A stretch of 64,000 nucleotides of DNA. It comes from Sporosarcina sp. Marseille-Q4063. GTDB taxonomy: Bacteria; Bacillota; Bacilli; Bacillales_A; Planococcaceae. Both the position numbers and the translations under genes were made by a program. The stretch covers positions 1,426,001 to 1,490,000 of the forward strand of contig NZ_CP070502.1 in assembly GCF_018309085.1 (NCBI RefSeq). The letters are read 5' to 3'. The notes under the pieces are model-generated. The model was not told the DNA's origin, did not search any database, and saw only the letters and a program-made list of their open reading frames with translations. This document shows, piece after piece, positions 8,327 through 17,149 of this stretch. Position 1 is the first letter of the stretch. Each line of letters begins with the position of its first letter.

Positions 8327-8673
8327 AAGACCGCCCCCAGGTTGTTTATTTCTGAATTAATTTAATAGACTAAAATTGATGGTGTATATAAGACTATCAA
8401 ATTTATTAGAATAGTACAATTGTTTTTTGAAATATGAATTACAGGGTGGTTGTTTTGAAGAAAATTTACGGATAGTTGGGAAAGGACATGGATCAGAGAG
8501 CCACCTTGCGAATTAAACAAGACACACATGATTTATATATGTTAAGGCTAGAATATACGTTGAGTTGAAATCGAATTTTCCACAAAATATAAAAGTACTT
8601 GCAAACTGTTACTTCTACCTTCACAGTTCGGGACTTTACCTATAGACTGCGCCGATGCTAGACACACAAAAAG
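8327..8673. other. Gene-free stretch upstream of dppA
   Basis: No coding region with a ribosome binding site or family resemblance is seen here. The part next to dppA must hold its promoter. A TTCAGAAA core at 8349-8356 on the minus strand is vaguely CodY-like, but matches only about 8 of 15 consensus bases. Confidence 0.4.
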
Positions 8674-8703
8674 GTTACTACCCAATCGATTCGGATAGTA
8701 ACC
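8673..8703 (-). terminator. Terminator after livF
   Basis: The minus strand carries GGTTACTATCC/GGGTAGTAACC, an 11-bp stem with one mismatch, followed by TTTTTG. It lies about 70 bases after livF and would end the liv operon. Confidence 0.85.
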
Positions 8704-8773
8704 CTATAAATGTTCGATTTCTACTAATGATTAACTCTTTCAATGTACCTCATTCTGCATAACAAGCATTCTT

Positions 8774-9565
8774 TTACCAGACTACCCTTTTGCGACGCCT
8801 GTACACTTTGTTCTCTTTATAACTTTTTTCTCCTTCTTTACCAATCCCTAAATAGTGTTCGCGTACTTCTTCGTTTGACAAGAGCATATCCACATCGCCC
8901 TGCATCGCAACTCGACCATTTTCCATAATGTATCCATAGTCGGAAATTGACAAAGCAACATTCGCGTTCTGCTCAACAACCAATATAGAAGTACCTTCTT
9001 CCTTGTTAATCTGTTTAATGTTCTGAAAAATTTCTTCAACTAGGAGTGGTGCGATTCCCAAAGATGGTTCATCGAGTAACAATAACTTGGGTTTGGCCAT
9101 GATTCCTCTACCTATCGCAAGCATTTGCTGTTCCCCACCGGATAAAAATCCAGACTTTCGGTGTTGAAGAGCTTTTAATTTCGGGAAGTAAACGTAAATT
9201 TTTTCGACATCATCTTTTAATTGTTTTCGATCTTTTCGTGTATAGGCCCCAGCGATTAAGTTTTCCTCAACAGTTAAGTTTTTAAATACACGTCGCCCCT
9301 CCATACTTTGAAAGATTCCATTTTTCACAATGACATCCGGGGTAGTGTTATTGATTTGTTTACCCTGGTATTCAATTGTTCCATCAGTAACTTGGCCGTC
9401 TTCACCTACTAGCAATCCCGAAATTGCTTTTAAAGTTGTCGACTTGCCTGCTCCGTTACTGCCGAGCAATGCTACAATTTTACCTTCTGGAACATGAAGC
9501 GACATTCCTTTCAAGGCAAGTATATTTTTTGAGTACACGACTTCAATATTATTAATATGGAGCAT
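8774..9565 (-). CDS. livF: Branched-chain-type ABC transporter ATPase LivF
   Basis: A 263-residue ABC ATPase. It has Walker A G-S-N-G-A-G-K-S-T, the Q-loop region, the signature L-S-G-G-E-Q-Q-M and Walker B L-L-L-L-D-E-P-S-L-G. The LivF-type features include N-G-I-F-Q-S-M-E-G-R-R-V-F. The frame is open to 9646, but GAAGGAGG is placed correctly for the ATG at 9565. It powers uptake together with LivG, using the LivH/LivM channel and the LivK binding lipoprotein. It is the last gene of the operon and is separated from livK by a hairpin. The C-terminal tail, rich in Lys and Arg, is longer than usual. Confidence 0.9.
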   Translation of the reverse strand: MLHINNIEVVYSKNILALKGMSLHVPEGKIVALLGSNGAGKSTTLKAISGLLVGEDGQVTDGTIEYQGKQINNTTPDVIVKNGIFQSMEGRRVFKNLTVEENLIAGAYTRKDRKQLKDDVEKIYVYFPKLKALQHRKSGFLSGGEQQMLAIGRGIMAKPKLLLLDEPSLGIAPLLVEEIFQNIKQINKEEGTSILVVEQNANVALSISDYGYIMENGRVAMQGDVDMLLSNEEVREHYLGIGKEGEKSYKENKVYRRRKRVVW

Positions 9566-9599
9566 AAATATCCTCCTTCTACTCTTAGAAAACGAGGGT

Positions 9600-9626
9600 G
9601 AGAAGCAAAACATTAATTTGCTTCTC
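9600..9626. other. Hairpin between livK and livF
   Basis: A GAGAAGCAAA/TTTGCTTCTC inverted repeat with a short loop lies in the livK-livF gap, with no long T run. It may partly end or stabilise the livK transcript, so that more binding protein than ATPase is made, as is common in ABC operons. That role is inference. Confidence 0.5.
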
Positions 9627-9658
9627 TCATTTGCCTTCTCAATCATCTTTACAGCTGC

Positions 9659-10873
9659 TTATTCCTTATAACTAAAGTATCCTTTCAACTCTTCCCACTT
9701 ACCATTTTTCACGATACCAAGACGAGTTTGTTCTGTTCCCGCATGGTTGTCAGCACTGAAGCTAACGTTTGCTCCCAATCCACCCAAATCATAATCTTTG
9801 AGTGATTCAAGGCCTTCGCGAATCTCTACTCCTGTAATCTCACCATCTGTAAGCTTAGCAGCCTCTTCAATTCCTGCTACCATTATTTTCGCAGCAGCCC
9901 ATCCTTGAATAAATTTCTGGTCAATATCTTCAAGTGTTTTACCTTCCTCATCTAAATACGCTTTCACATCGGCCATACCAGGGAAATCCTCGTATGGGAA
10001 TGCATGGGAAAGGATTCCAATATACCCTTCTGCAATATCTGCACCAACTATATCAATAACACCTTCGCCAGAAGCCCAGTTTAAACCAATAAATTGTGTA
10101 TCAATATTAAGTGTCTTTGCATCTCTTAGAATTGTTGCTGTTGCTCCCCAAGTTTCTTGGATAATTGCATATTCCGGATTTTTCTTATTCATATTTAGCA
10201 ATTGGGATTGTGCTTCTGTTGCTGTAACATCGATTATTTGCTCATCAACAATTTCAATACCAATTTCAGCAGCGTAGTCTTTAATATCTTCAATAGGCGA
10301 GCGTCCGAATGCAGTGTCATTATAAAGTAAAGCTACTGTTGGGTTTTCTCCCTTGTGACTATCTTGTATCCATTTCAAAATTGCACGACCTTGATCTGAA
10401 TATGAAGCAGCAGCAAGGAAATTATACGGACTTTCTTCAATATCTTTCAAGTTTTCCGAATAAGAAGCAGATACAAACGGAAGTTTATCATTTGCTACTT
10501 GTTGACGTAATGCTTCTGTATCTCCAGTACCCCAACCCAGTATTGCAGACGCTTTATTTTTATCACGAAAAGCTTGATAAATTTTCTGTGCCTCAGGAAT
10601 GGCATATGCGTAATCTTCACCAACTAGTTCAATGTTCAGGCCTTCAATACCGCCTTTATTTTTCAAATGTTTGAAAAAGGCCTGTTCACCTTCAGCGTAT
10701 GGTGTTCCCACATCGCCGGTCCCACCAGTAATATCAAAAAGTCCACCAACTGTAACTTTCCGTTCTCCATCTACTGAAGTCTTGTCCCCACCGTCATCAT
10801 TACATGCACCAAGCACTAGCAACATCATGAAACCAACTAATAAACTAACGATTTTTTTCTTAGTATTCTTCAA
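9659..10873 (-). CDS. livK: ABC transporter substrate-binding lipoprotein, LivK/LivJ type
   Basis: A 404-residue lipoprotein with a signal sequence and lipobox (L-V-L-G-A-C-N). It is followed by a type I periplasmic-binding fold that starts V-T-V-G-G-L-F-D-I-T-G-G. The core contains Y-N-D-T-A-F-G-R-S-P and L-N-W-A-S-G-E-G-V. Such proteins bind branched-chain amino acids or other carboxylates, such as aromatic acids, and deliver them to LivHM. The TTG start follows AAAGGGGGTAAGG. A CcpA-like cre site lies just upstream. An acyl-CoA synthetase in the same operon suggests that the true ligand may be a carboxylic acid rather than an amino acid. Confidence 0.9.
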   Translation of the reverse strand: MKNTKKKIVSLLVGFMMLLVLGACNDDGGDKTSVDGERKVTVGGLFDITGGTGDVGTPYAEGEQAFFKHLKNKGGIEGLNIELVGEDYAYAIPEAQKIYQAFRDKNKASAILGWGTGDTEALRQQVANDKLPFVSASYSENLKDIEESPYNFLAAASYSDQGRAILKWIQDSHKGENPTVALLYNDTAFGRSPIEDIKDYAAEIGIEIVDEQIIDVTATEAQSQLLNMNKKNPEYAIIQETWGATATILRDAKTLNIDTQFIGLNWASGEGVIDIVGADIAEGYIGILSHAFPYEDFPGMADVKAYLDEEGKTLEDIDQKFIQGWAAAKIMVAGIEEAAKLTDGEITGVEIREGLESLKDYDLGGLGANVSFSADNHAGTEQTRLGIVKNGKWEELKGYFSYKE

Positions 10874-10921
10874 AACCTTACCCCCTTTATTTTATATGGA
10901 AAGAAACCTACATACATTTTT

Positions 10922-10935
10922 TGCAAGCGGTTTCA
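10922..10935 (-). promoter_or_regulatory. Candidate CcpA cre site before livK
   Basis: The minus strand reads TGAAACCGCTTGCA, which fits the cre consensus TGWAARCGYTWNCW at all but one position. It lies between livM and livK. It suggests carbon catabolite control of livK-livF or of the whole operon, which would fit a carbon-source import function. Confidence 0.55.
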
Positions 10936-10948
10936 AATCCCCAATCTT

Positions 10949-12010
10949 TTAATAAGAAAATGGCCATAATCTAAAGTACCTCTTTGTATTATTCCATATA
11001 TGAGCCAAACCACCTGGTTCAAAGATTAGGAATAAAATGATTACAGTACCAAATACAAACTCTTTGAATGCGGATAGGATTTGATACAAATCTGGCATGA
11101 ACATCGCCATAAAATCCACTCCCAGACTTAGTGCTACAGGTAAAAGCGTAATAAAGATTGCTCCTAATATTGAGCCAAGTACACTGCCCAATCCCCCAAT
11201 CAATATCATTGCCAGGTATTCGATTGATACATGCATACCATAAAGTTCGGGACTTACAATCATCGTGTAATGCGCAAGTAACGCACCAGCAATTCCAACA
11301 AAAAACGAACTTATTGCAAAAGCCATGATTTTATATTTAAATAAATTTATCCCCATAATTTGAGCGGCAACATCACGATCACGCACTGCCAGGAAAGCTC
11401 GTCCTGTTCGTGTTCTGATTAAATTTGTGGCATAAATAACTGTAAATATAAGAATTACAACACAAAGATAGTAATAACTCGTATTGCTTGAAAGTGAAAA
11501 ACTACCAACAGTTGGACGGTTCAGAACCATACCTGACGTTCCACCTGTTAAGCTATCCCATCGACTGATAACAAAAAGGATAATGACCTGTGCGGCAATT
11601 GTAGCGATCGCCAAGTACAAACCTTTCAATCTAAGAGATGGAATTCCGAACAAACCACCAATCACCGCTGTTACAACACCAGCTAAGGGCAATGCAACCC
11701 AAAAACTTAACCCTACTGTCGATGTTAAAATTGCAGCTGTGTAACCGCCTACGCCTAAAAAGGCTCCCACACCTATTGATATCTGTCCCGTGTAACCCGT
11801 TAGAATATTAAGCCCAATCGCGCCAATTGAAGCAATTGCACATAAAGTTAAGAGCCCGATAACATAATTGGATATAAAGAGTGGGAGTAATAGAATGACT
11901 GAAATTAAAAGAACCGATCTAATTTTAGCGCCTGTGGATCCAAACATTTTCATATCTTTAATATAGCTGGTTTTATAATTTCCGCTTTCATTCACAAATG
12001 GATTTCGCAC
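10949..12010 (-). CDS. livM: Branched-chain-type ABC transporter permease LivM
   Basis: A 353-residue membrane protein with about nine to ten predicted helices. It has the LivM pattern I-G-A-I-G-L-N-I-L-T-G-Y-T-G-Q-I-S-I-G-V-G-A-F and the R-T-G-R-A-F-L-A-V-R-D-R-D-V-A-A coupling loop. It forms the channel with LivH. The GTG start at 12010 follows AAGGGTG. It lies four bases after livH and is clearly part of the operon. Confidence 0.93.
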   Translation of the reverse strand: MRNPFVNESGNYKTSYIKDMKMFGSTGAKIRSVLLISVILLLPLFISNYVIGLLTLCAIASIGAIGLNILTGYTGQISIGVGAFLGVGGYTAAILTSTVGLSFWVALPLAGVVTAVIGGLFGIPSLRLKGLYLAIATIAAQVIILFVISRWDSLTGGTSGMVLNRPTVGSFSLSSNTSYYYLCVVILIFTVIYATNLIRTRTGRAFLAVRDRDVAAQIMGINLFKYKIMAFAISSFFVGIAGALLAHYTMIVSPELYGMHVSIEYLAMILIGGLGSVLGSILGAIFITLLPVALSLGVDFMAMFMPDLYQILSAFKEFVFGTVIILFLIFEPGGLAHIWNNTKRYFRLWPFSY

Positions 12011-12014
12011 AAAC

Positions 12015-12899
12015 TCACACCCTTTCTATTCCACCTTTTCCAAATAAGCCATACGGTTTTATCATTAATATAAGAAGAACTACTATAAATGGAGCGACAT
12101 CTTTCAGACCTCCACCAACGAGCGGATCTAAATACCCTCCAGCCATATTTTGTAGGATTCCAATGATAAATCCACCGATAATTGCGCCCAGAATACTGTC
12201 AAGCCCCCCAAGAATAACAACCGGGAGTACAGTTAGTCCTATAGCAGCCATTCCTGGACTTACGCCATTTATATTCCCTAAAAGAACCCCACCAACAGCA
12301 GCAACTACTGAAGCAATTGCCCAAGTTGTCGCGTAAACCGATTTTACACTTATCCCCATTGACAACGCGGCTTGCTGATCGTCTGCAACGGCACGCATCG
12401 CAATACCCATTTTCGAAAACTTGAAGAACAATGAGAAAATGATCAGAAGCGCGATAACAACAGCAAATGACCAAAGATATACGGGTGTAATAATTATTCC
12501 AGAAACATTGATTGGTTTTGTCGGGAATATAGGTGAAAACTTTTTCGTTTGATGACCCCAAATCATATGTACCGCTCCAGCGAGCAAACTTGATAGCCCG
12601 ATTGTAGCCATAATAACTGATATGACAGGTGCATTTTGTAAGGGTCGAATTACGAGTCTTTCTACAACTAGTCCCAGGACTGCACTAAATACGAGCGTAA
12701 TAAGCAAAGCGAATATAAAAGGGATTTTATAAGCAGTCATTAAGGTTAAACAAATGTAAGCCCCTACAATAACCAATTCACCATTTGCTAAGTTTAACGC
12801 ATCACTCGCCCTATAGATTAGGACAAATCCAAGTGCTACAAGTCCGTAGATACTTCCCACTACGATTCCTGTGATAAGCATTTGAAGGAAAAAAATCAT
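12015..12899 (-). CDS. livH: Branched-chain-type ABC transporter permease LivH
   Basis: A 294-residue hydrophobic protein with the LivH motifs G-S-I-Y-G-L-V-A-L-G-F-V-L-I-Y and N-L-A-N-G-E-L-V-I-V-G-A-Y. The cytoplasmic coupling segment is M-R-A-V-A-D-D-Q-Q-A-A-L. It is one of the two transmembrane subunits of the importer. Only three bases separate it from the acyl-CoA synthetase gene before it and four from livM after it, so it lies in a tight operon. Confidence 0.93.
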   Translation of the reverse strand: MIFFLQMLITGIVVGSIYGLVALGFVLIYRASDALNLANGELVIVGAYICLTLMTAYKIPFIFALLITLVFSAVLGLVVERLVIRPLQNAPVISVIMATIGLSSLLAGAVHMIWGHQTKKFSPIFPTKPINVSGIIITPVYLWSFAVVIALLIIFSLFFKFSKMGIAMRAVADDQQAALSMGISVKSVYATTWAIASVVAAVGGVLLGNINGVSPGMAAIGLTVLPVVILGGLDSILGAIIGGFIIGILQNMAGGYLDPLVGGGLKDVAPFIVVLLILMIKPYGLFGKGGIERV

Positions 12900-12902
12900 A
12901 AT

Positions 12903-14798
12903 TTACGCCACCTCCTGCTTTATTTCCAACTGAACGACTTGTAGATTTATCTCCACGGCGGATTCCTTGCCATCGTCCATTATTTTTACTTCGTGAACTT
13001 CTGAATAAAGACCCTCGATCAGCGTATGATATTTTTCTTCAATATACTTTCTTCTCACCTTCAAAGTACGAGTCAATTCTCCATCATCTGCATTAAATTG
13101 TTTATGGAGAATCGCAACTTTTTTAACTCGCGCTTTCTCTGGAAGCTGACTCATTAATCTCGTCACTTCTTTTTCAATAAATTTAACAACCTCAGGATCC
13201 CTGGCCAATTCAGAATATGTGGTATACACAATTCGATTCTTGTCAGCCCATCGTCCGACACTATTCATGTCTATATTCAGTATTGCGACCATATAGGGAT
13301 TGTTTTTGCCAAAGCATATGGCCTCTTGAATATAAGGGCTCGCCCTCAATTTGTTTTCAATCATACTTGGATATATCTTTTCATCGCTTACTGTAGTAAC
13401 GATATCTTCTTTTCGATCCAGAATGTAAAGATGTCCATCATCATCGATACGACCGCAATCCCCTAAAGTAATCCATCCATCTACAACTTTCTTGCGATCT
13501 TCTTCATGTAAATATTGTGAGAATATTGCAGGATTTCTTACTAAAATTTGGCCATCTTCAGCTATCTTCACCTCTGTATACGGAAGTGGTACCCCTGCAC
13601 TTTTGATATTAATGTCGTCGTCACGGTGAACAAATGCGATTCCAGCAAGCTCCGTCCCCCCGTAAGATTGCTTCACATTTACACCAATACTATGAAAAAA
13701 GTAGTAAGACTCTGATTCTAGTGCAGCCCCCGCAATGTATGCTCTTTTAATTCGGGCTAAACCAAAATGATCACGAATTGGACTGAAAACAAGCCAATCT
13801 CCAAGTTTGTACATCAATTTGTCACCAAATGAAATCGGTTGCTTGTCAAGCTTTGCTTTGGTAACTTTATCGCCGACTTTTTTAAATGAATGATAGACTT
13901 TTTTCTTGAACCAACTGGATCCTTCCATACGGATTGTGAAATTCGACATTAACGTCTGATAAACCCTTGGAGGTGCCAAAAGTGTTTGTGGACCAATTTC
14001 ACGCAAATCCACCATAACAGTATGTGGTTTTTCTGGAAAATTGACCACCATTCCTGTTAGTAATGGGATTGTAATACTTAGCACTTGTTCATGAATCCAA
14101 GCAAGTGGTAAAAACGAGAAATAATCATTCTTCTTTTCTGAGGGATCGATTGCATTCAAATTTTCAGCCGCTGCGATTAGATTACTATGTGAAAGCATTG
14201 CACCTTTCGGGTTTCCAGTCGTTGCAGCGCTGTATGCAATAATTGCAATGTCATTCTCAAGCAAGCAATCAGTTTTATTTCGAAAAAAGTCTGGATTTTC
14301 TTTTACTAAAGTATTACCAATCACTAATGCATCATCAAGATTTGATAATTTCGGATGCTTGTAATGACGCATTCCATGTTTATTATAATAAATGATGTGC
14401 TCTACAAGCGGAATCTGTTCTTCTATTTCAAGTAACTTATCAACTTGTTCCTGATCTTCAACGATAACTATACGAGCGCCACAATCATTTAAGTAGTAAA
14501 CTAACTGATGTGTCAATGACTCTTGATAGACTCCAACAGATATACCGCCTAAGACCTGGGCAGCCATTTGTGAAATTAACCACTGAGGTCGGTTCTCACC
14601 TATAAGCGCCAGTTTCTCACCTCTTTTGAAATCATATTCCTTAGAAAGAACAATCGCTAGCTGCTCAACAGTTTTGTAATAGTCACCCCAAGTAATTTCA
14701 TTCCAAATCCCTAAATCTTTTTGCCTTAATGCCACTTCGTTTGTTTCATTCGCTGCTCGCTCAGCCAAAAGTTTAGGTAATGTTTGTTCCGAACTCAT
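12903..14798 (-). CDS. AMP-forming long-chain-type acyl-CoA synthetase inside the liv operon
   Basis: A 631-residue member of the AMP-dependent synthetase family, close to the FadD15/long-chain ligase type. The AMP-binding motif is A-Y-S-A-A-T-T-G-N-P-K-G-A. The adenine motif is Q-S-Y-G-G-T-E, and the hinge/C-terminal motif is D-R-K-E-D-I-V-T-T-V-S-D-E-K. It should activate a carboxylic acid with ATP and CoA in the cytoplasm. It sits between livG and livH with gaps of 17 and 3 bases, so it is co-expressed with the transporter. Uptake and CoA activation of the same substrate is a reasonable inference. The substrate could be a fatty or an aromatic acid and cannot be read from the sequence. Confidence 0.88.
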   Translation of the reverse strand: MSSEQTLPKLLAERAANETNEVALRQKDLGIWNEITWGDYYKTVEQLAIVLSKEYDFKRGEKLALIGENRPQWLISQMAAQVLGGISVGVYQESLTHQLVYYLNDCGARIVIVEDQEQVDKLLEIEEQIPLVEHIIYYNKHGMRHYKHPKLSNLDDALVIGNTLVKENPDFFRNKTDCLLENDIAIIAYSAATTGNPKGAMLSHSNLIAAAENLNAIDPSEKKNDYFSFLPLAWIHEQVLSITIPLLTGMVVNFPEKPHTVMVDLREIGPQTLLAPPRVYQTLMSNFTIRMEGSSWFKKKVYHSFKKVGDKVTKAKLDKQPISFGDKLMYKLGDWLVFSPIRDHFGLARIKRAYIAGAALESESYYFFHSIGVNVKQSYGGTELAGIAFVHRDDDINIKSAGVPLPYTEVKIAEDGQILVRNPAIFSQYLHEEDRKKVVDGWITLGDCGRIDDDGHLYILDRKEDIVTTVSDEKIYPSMIENKLRASPYIQEAICFGKNNPYMVAILNIDMNSVGRWADKNRIVYTTYSELARDPEVVKFIEKEVTRLMSQLPEKARVKKVAILHKQFNADDGELTRTLKVRRKYIEEKYHTLIEGLYSEVHEVKIMDDGKESAVEINLQVVQLEIKQEVA

Positions 14799-14815
14799 CG
14801 CTTGGCTCCCCCAAT

Positions 14816-15589
14816 CTAGATAACTTTTTCTTCCCCAATATAAGCCTTTATTACTTCTGGATTGTTTTGTATTTCTTTTGGTGTACCAAAACCAATTTGC
14901 CTGCCAAAATCCAATACAACAATGTGATCGGACAAGTCCATGACGATACCTAAATCATGTTCAATTAACACAACTGTAATTTGCATCACTTCATGCATAT
15001 CTAAAATAAAACGTGCCATCAAGTCTTTTTCAGCACTGTTCATCCCTGCCATTGGTTCATCTAACAAAATTAACTCGGGTTGTAAAGCTAATGCTCTGCC
15101 AACTTCTACCCGCTTTTGTAATCCATATGGAAGCGTACCCACCGGTGTGTGACGAATGTCCTGAAGTTCTAAAAAATCAATTACTTTCTCTACTTCTTTA
15201 CGGTGAGCAATTTCTTCTTTTGATGCTTTTCCGAAGTAAAGTCCCCCACTTATTGGTCCCGTATTCATCAAAGCATGTCTTCCTAATTTCAAGTTATCAA
15301 GTACAGACATATGCTCGAACAAAGCAATATTTTGAAAAGCACGTGCAATTCCAAGATTTGTGCGCTTGTCCGGCTTCATATTAACTATTTCTTGCCCTTT
15401 AAATCGAATTGACCCATTTGTTGGGTGATACAATCCACTGATGCAGTTGAGCATACTCGTTTTACCAGCACCATTTGGTCCAATAAGGGAGAAGATTTCT
15501 CCTTCTTCGATATGATAGCTAACTTCATCCAAAGCTTTAACTCCACCAAATTGTAAAGAAATGTTTTCTATTTCTAGCATACGAGCCAA
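14816..15589 (-). CDS. livG: Branched-chain-type ABC transporter ATPase LivG
   Basis: A 257-residue ABC ATPase with Walker A G-P-N-G-A-G-K-T-S, the LivG-specific segment I-A-R-A-F-Q-N-I-A-L-F, a variant signature L-P-Y-G-L-Q-K-R-V-E-V and Walker B L-I-L-L-D-E-P-M-A-G-M-N. It is the first gene of the operon. A TTG start at 15589 has a GGGGG ribosome binding site at good spacing; an in-frame ATG three codons later would be spaced too far. A strong sigma-A-like promoter lies about 50 bases upstream. Confidence 0.92.
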   Translation of the reverse strand: MARMLEIENISLQFGGVKALDEVSYHIEEGEIFSLIGPNGAGKTSMLNCISGLYHPTNGSIRFKGQEIVNMKPDKRTNLGIARAFQNIALFEHMSVLDNLKLGRHALMNTGPISGGLYFGKASKEEIAHRKEVEKVIDFLELQDIRHTPVGTLPYGLQKRVEVGRALALQPELILLDEPMAGMNSAEKDLMARFILDMHEVMQITVVLIEHDLGIVMDLSDHIVVLDFGRQIGFGTPKEIQNNPEVIKAYIGEEKVI

Positions 15590-15639
15590 TTTGTATTCCC
15601 CCCTTTTTTAACGTAATTGCATTATTATGATTCTAGTGA

Positions 15640-15668
15640 ATATTACATTTAAGTGCGAGTTTTGTCAA
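15640..15668 (-). promoter_or_regulatory. Sigma-A promoter of the liv operon
   Basis: On the minus strand a perfect TTGACA -35 box (15663-15668) and a TAATAT -10 box (15640-15645) are separated by 17 bases, just before livG. Confidence 0.75.
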
Positions 15669-15954
15669 TAAGGTTTTAGAATATTAAAAAGATTACGAAG
15701 TGCAGGGATAGTAATACGCTGGCTAATGGATACCAAAAATGTTGCAAAAGCTTGCGGCAATTGAATTTGCCACTTATTTGAAACTATTAATAGCGGCAAA
15801 TTCATAAAGTTTCTAAACTCGAATCATGGGACTTTCTCTAAGATTCAATTGCTAGTCTTATGACTTACATGATTTTATTAAGGGTTGGTTAGTTTTAAAC
15901 GACCGTAAATATTTAAGGAGGAGTAAAACACAAAAGGATAATTTTATTCCATTT

Positions 15955-16016
15955 TCGGTTTAGTCATCGGACGTTTGAAACAAGAAGCAAAAAAATACGC
16001 ACATGTTTTAGATTAA
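15955..16016 (+). pseudogene. Possible integrase tail remnant (copy 1)
   Basis: A short plus-strand stretch contains a GTCATCGGAC block and then TACGCACAT with V-L-D and a stop. This matches the order and wording of the clearer integrase remnant at 18.4 kb (L-G-H-R ... Y-A-H). It is followed by the same hairpin, repeat and DUF771 module. The rest of 15,669-16,060 shows no gene. The call is tentative because so little sequence is left. Confidence 0.3.
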
Positions 16017-16062
16017 TTAAGGGTAGGATACTAGTGCAAGTCAAATTCTTCACAAAAAAAAT

Positions 16063-16095
16063 ACCTGCAAACGTTTAAATATAACGTTTGCAGGT
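16063..16095. terminator. Strong bidirectional hairpin after integrase remnant 1
   Basis: A perfect 13-bp stem ACCTGCAAACGTT/AACGTTTGCAGGT with a seven-base loop. An A-rich run lies before it and a T-rich stretch follows within about 10 bases on the plus strand. Confidence 0.75.
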
Positions 16096-16116
16096 ACTTA
16101 ATATTGTTTTTATAAA

Positions 16117-16526
16117 CGCCCTTGGCGAGCATATAATAATATCCCCTAACCCTTGTACCGACAAGGGTTAGTTCTTTTCTCGTGGATAATTTGTGTATAA
16201 TAATTTCATAGTGTAAATTTCCAGCATCACTTCCGATTATAATTTACGATACTCCCGCCATTTTTACGAACCTCATTATAATACTTCTCCATATATTTAC
16301 CGACCTCTTTTTTATGAAACAGCCACTTGCTCCCTAGGCGTATCTTTGGAAATTCTTCATCATGTAAAAGATGGATTACAATCGTATTCCACGACATATT
16401 TAAATATGTCCCTAATTGCTTTGAATTCATGAAAAACACTTCTGATTCAAGTTCTTTTAAATGTTCATCTATTTTCTGAAGGTAGAGCTCTTTTAGCTTT
16501 TTTCGATCAACTTCTATGGTAATCAT
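16117..16526. repeat. Duplicated module, copy 1 (partner 18705-19120)
   Basis: This block of about 410 bases is repeated with few differences about 2.6 kb to the right. Shared parts are CGCCCT-GGCG-GC-ATATAATAA-ATCCCC, the CTAACCCTTGT/ACAAGGGTTAG hairpin (16146-16171), the TTTGTGTATAATAATTTCATAGTG stretch in pieces, and a DUF771-type gene. Both copies follow an integrase tail, so the left end may mark an attachment region. Confidence 0.8.
16227..16526 (-). CDS. DUF771-type helix-turn-helix protein, copy 1
   Basis: A 99-residue protein: an N-terminal Lys/Glu-rich helix (K-K-L-K-E-L-Y-L-Q-K-I-D-E-H-L), then F-F-M-N-S-K-Q-L-G-T-Y-L-N-M-S-W-N-T-I, which looks like an excisionase/MerR-type helix-turn-helix. 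A W-L-F-H-K-K-E-V-G-K-Y-M wing follows. This is the pattern of the DUF771 family found in phages and integrative elements of Bacillales, where a DNA-binding control role is suspected. It is about 90% identical by eye to the copy at 18.8 kb. Upstream there is no clear ribosome binding site of consensus quality. Confidence 0.7.
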   Translation of the reverse strand: MITIEVDRKKLKELYLQKIDEHLKELESEVFFMNSKQLGTYLNMSWNTIVIHLLHDEEFPKIRLGSKWLFHKKEVGKYMEKYYNEVRKNGGSIVNYNRK

Positions 16527-16879
16527 TTTTCTTTGCTTACATTATTGTTTGGTTAATTATGTTTTTTATCAAAGCAATCATACCCCCGGAATAACCTTCT
16601 CAAATAAATATAAACCTTACCATTAGATTTTTTCTTAGAAAGGTAACCACTTTTCCTCATCCGACCCCTCTATATTTTCCCCTACAAATGAAATAAAACT
16701 ACTGTAGGGGAAAAATCACCTTCTAACTCTCACACTGGCTTTTGCATACATCCCATTCAAAGTATTCTGGTAATAAAGGCCAATTAGTAATATTTGTCCA
16801 AGCATTGAATTGACGGTAAGCATAACATACTTTAGATTGTCTTTTAACGACAGTTTATTAAAAATAAAGGAGGGAGAAA
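16527..16879. other. Gene-poor stretch with one long palindrome
   Basis: No convincing gene is seen. A CCCCTACA/TGTAGGGG inverted repeat with a 17-base loop lies at about 16680-16712, without a T run. A minus-strand frame covers 16716-17030, but half of it is antisense to the better supported gene at 16880. Its last 45 residues look protein-like, so a gene fragment is possible. Confidence 0.4.
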
Positions 16880-17149
16880 ATGTCTGAAAAAACAGAAGTA
16901 GAAAGACGAATATTAAGAACATTAAAGCGTTTACACCAGCAGATAGAACAGCAAGAACAACTATTGAATGAAATTTTATTTGAGATGAAAAAAGATCCAA
17001 TACCGTCCCCATCTCGACCACCAAAATCACTTAGTATTTTGGAAAATCTTGAGTTGGATACGGAGAAACTTACAAAGATTGCTCTATTTATCTCAAGTTT
17101 ATATATCGATAGTGATGAAGATAAAGTTCAATCGAATAGGGACGAGTGA
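16880..17149 (+). CDS. Hypothetical 89-residue coiled-coil protein
   Basis: The ATG follows a near-perfect AAAGGAGGGAGAAA ribosome binding site. The protein has a charged, helical first half (V-E-R-R-I-L-R-T-L-K-R-L-H-Q-Q-I-E-Q-Q-E-Q-L-L), a Pro/Ser-rich linker and a second short helix. No family is recognised. The last codons overlap what looks like the antisense 3' end of a group II intron, so the original C-terminus was probably lost and the present stop lies in foreign sequence. Confidence 0.55.
   Translation: MSEKTEVERRILRTLKRLHQQIEQQEQLLNEILFEMKKDPIPSPSRPPKSLSILENLELDTEKLTKIALFISSLYIDSDEDKVQSNRDE

Noticed and set aside
8346..8360. CodY box upstream of dppA
   Set aside because: Only the core matches (about 8 of 15 positions), too weak to call.
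16680..16712. CCCCTACA/TGTAGGGG hairpin as a terminator
   Set aside because: No T run on either strand and no gene ends next to it.
16716..17030. Minus-strand membrane-like frame
   Set aside because: Half of it is antisense to the gene at 16880, which has a far better ribosome binding site. The last 45 residues could be a fragment, but no family is recognised.
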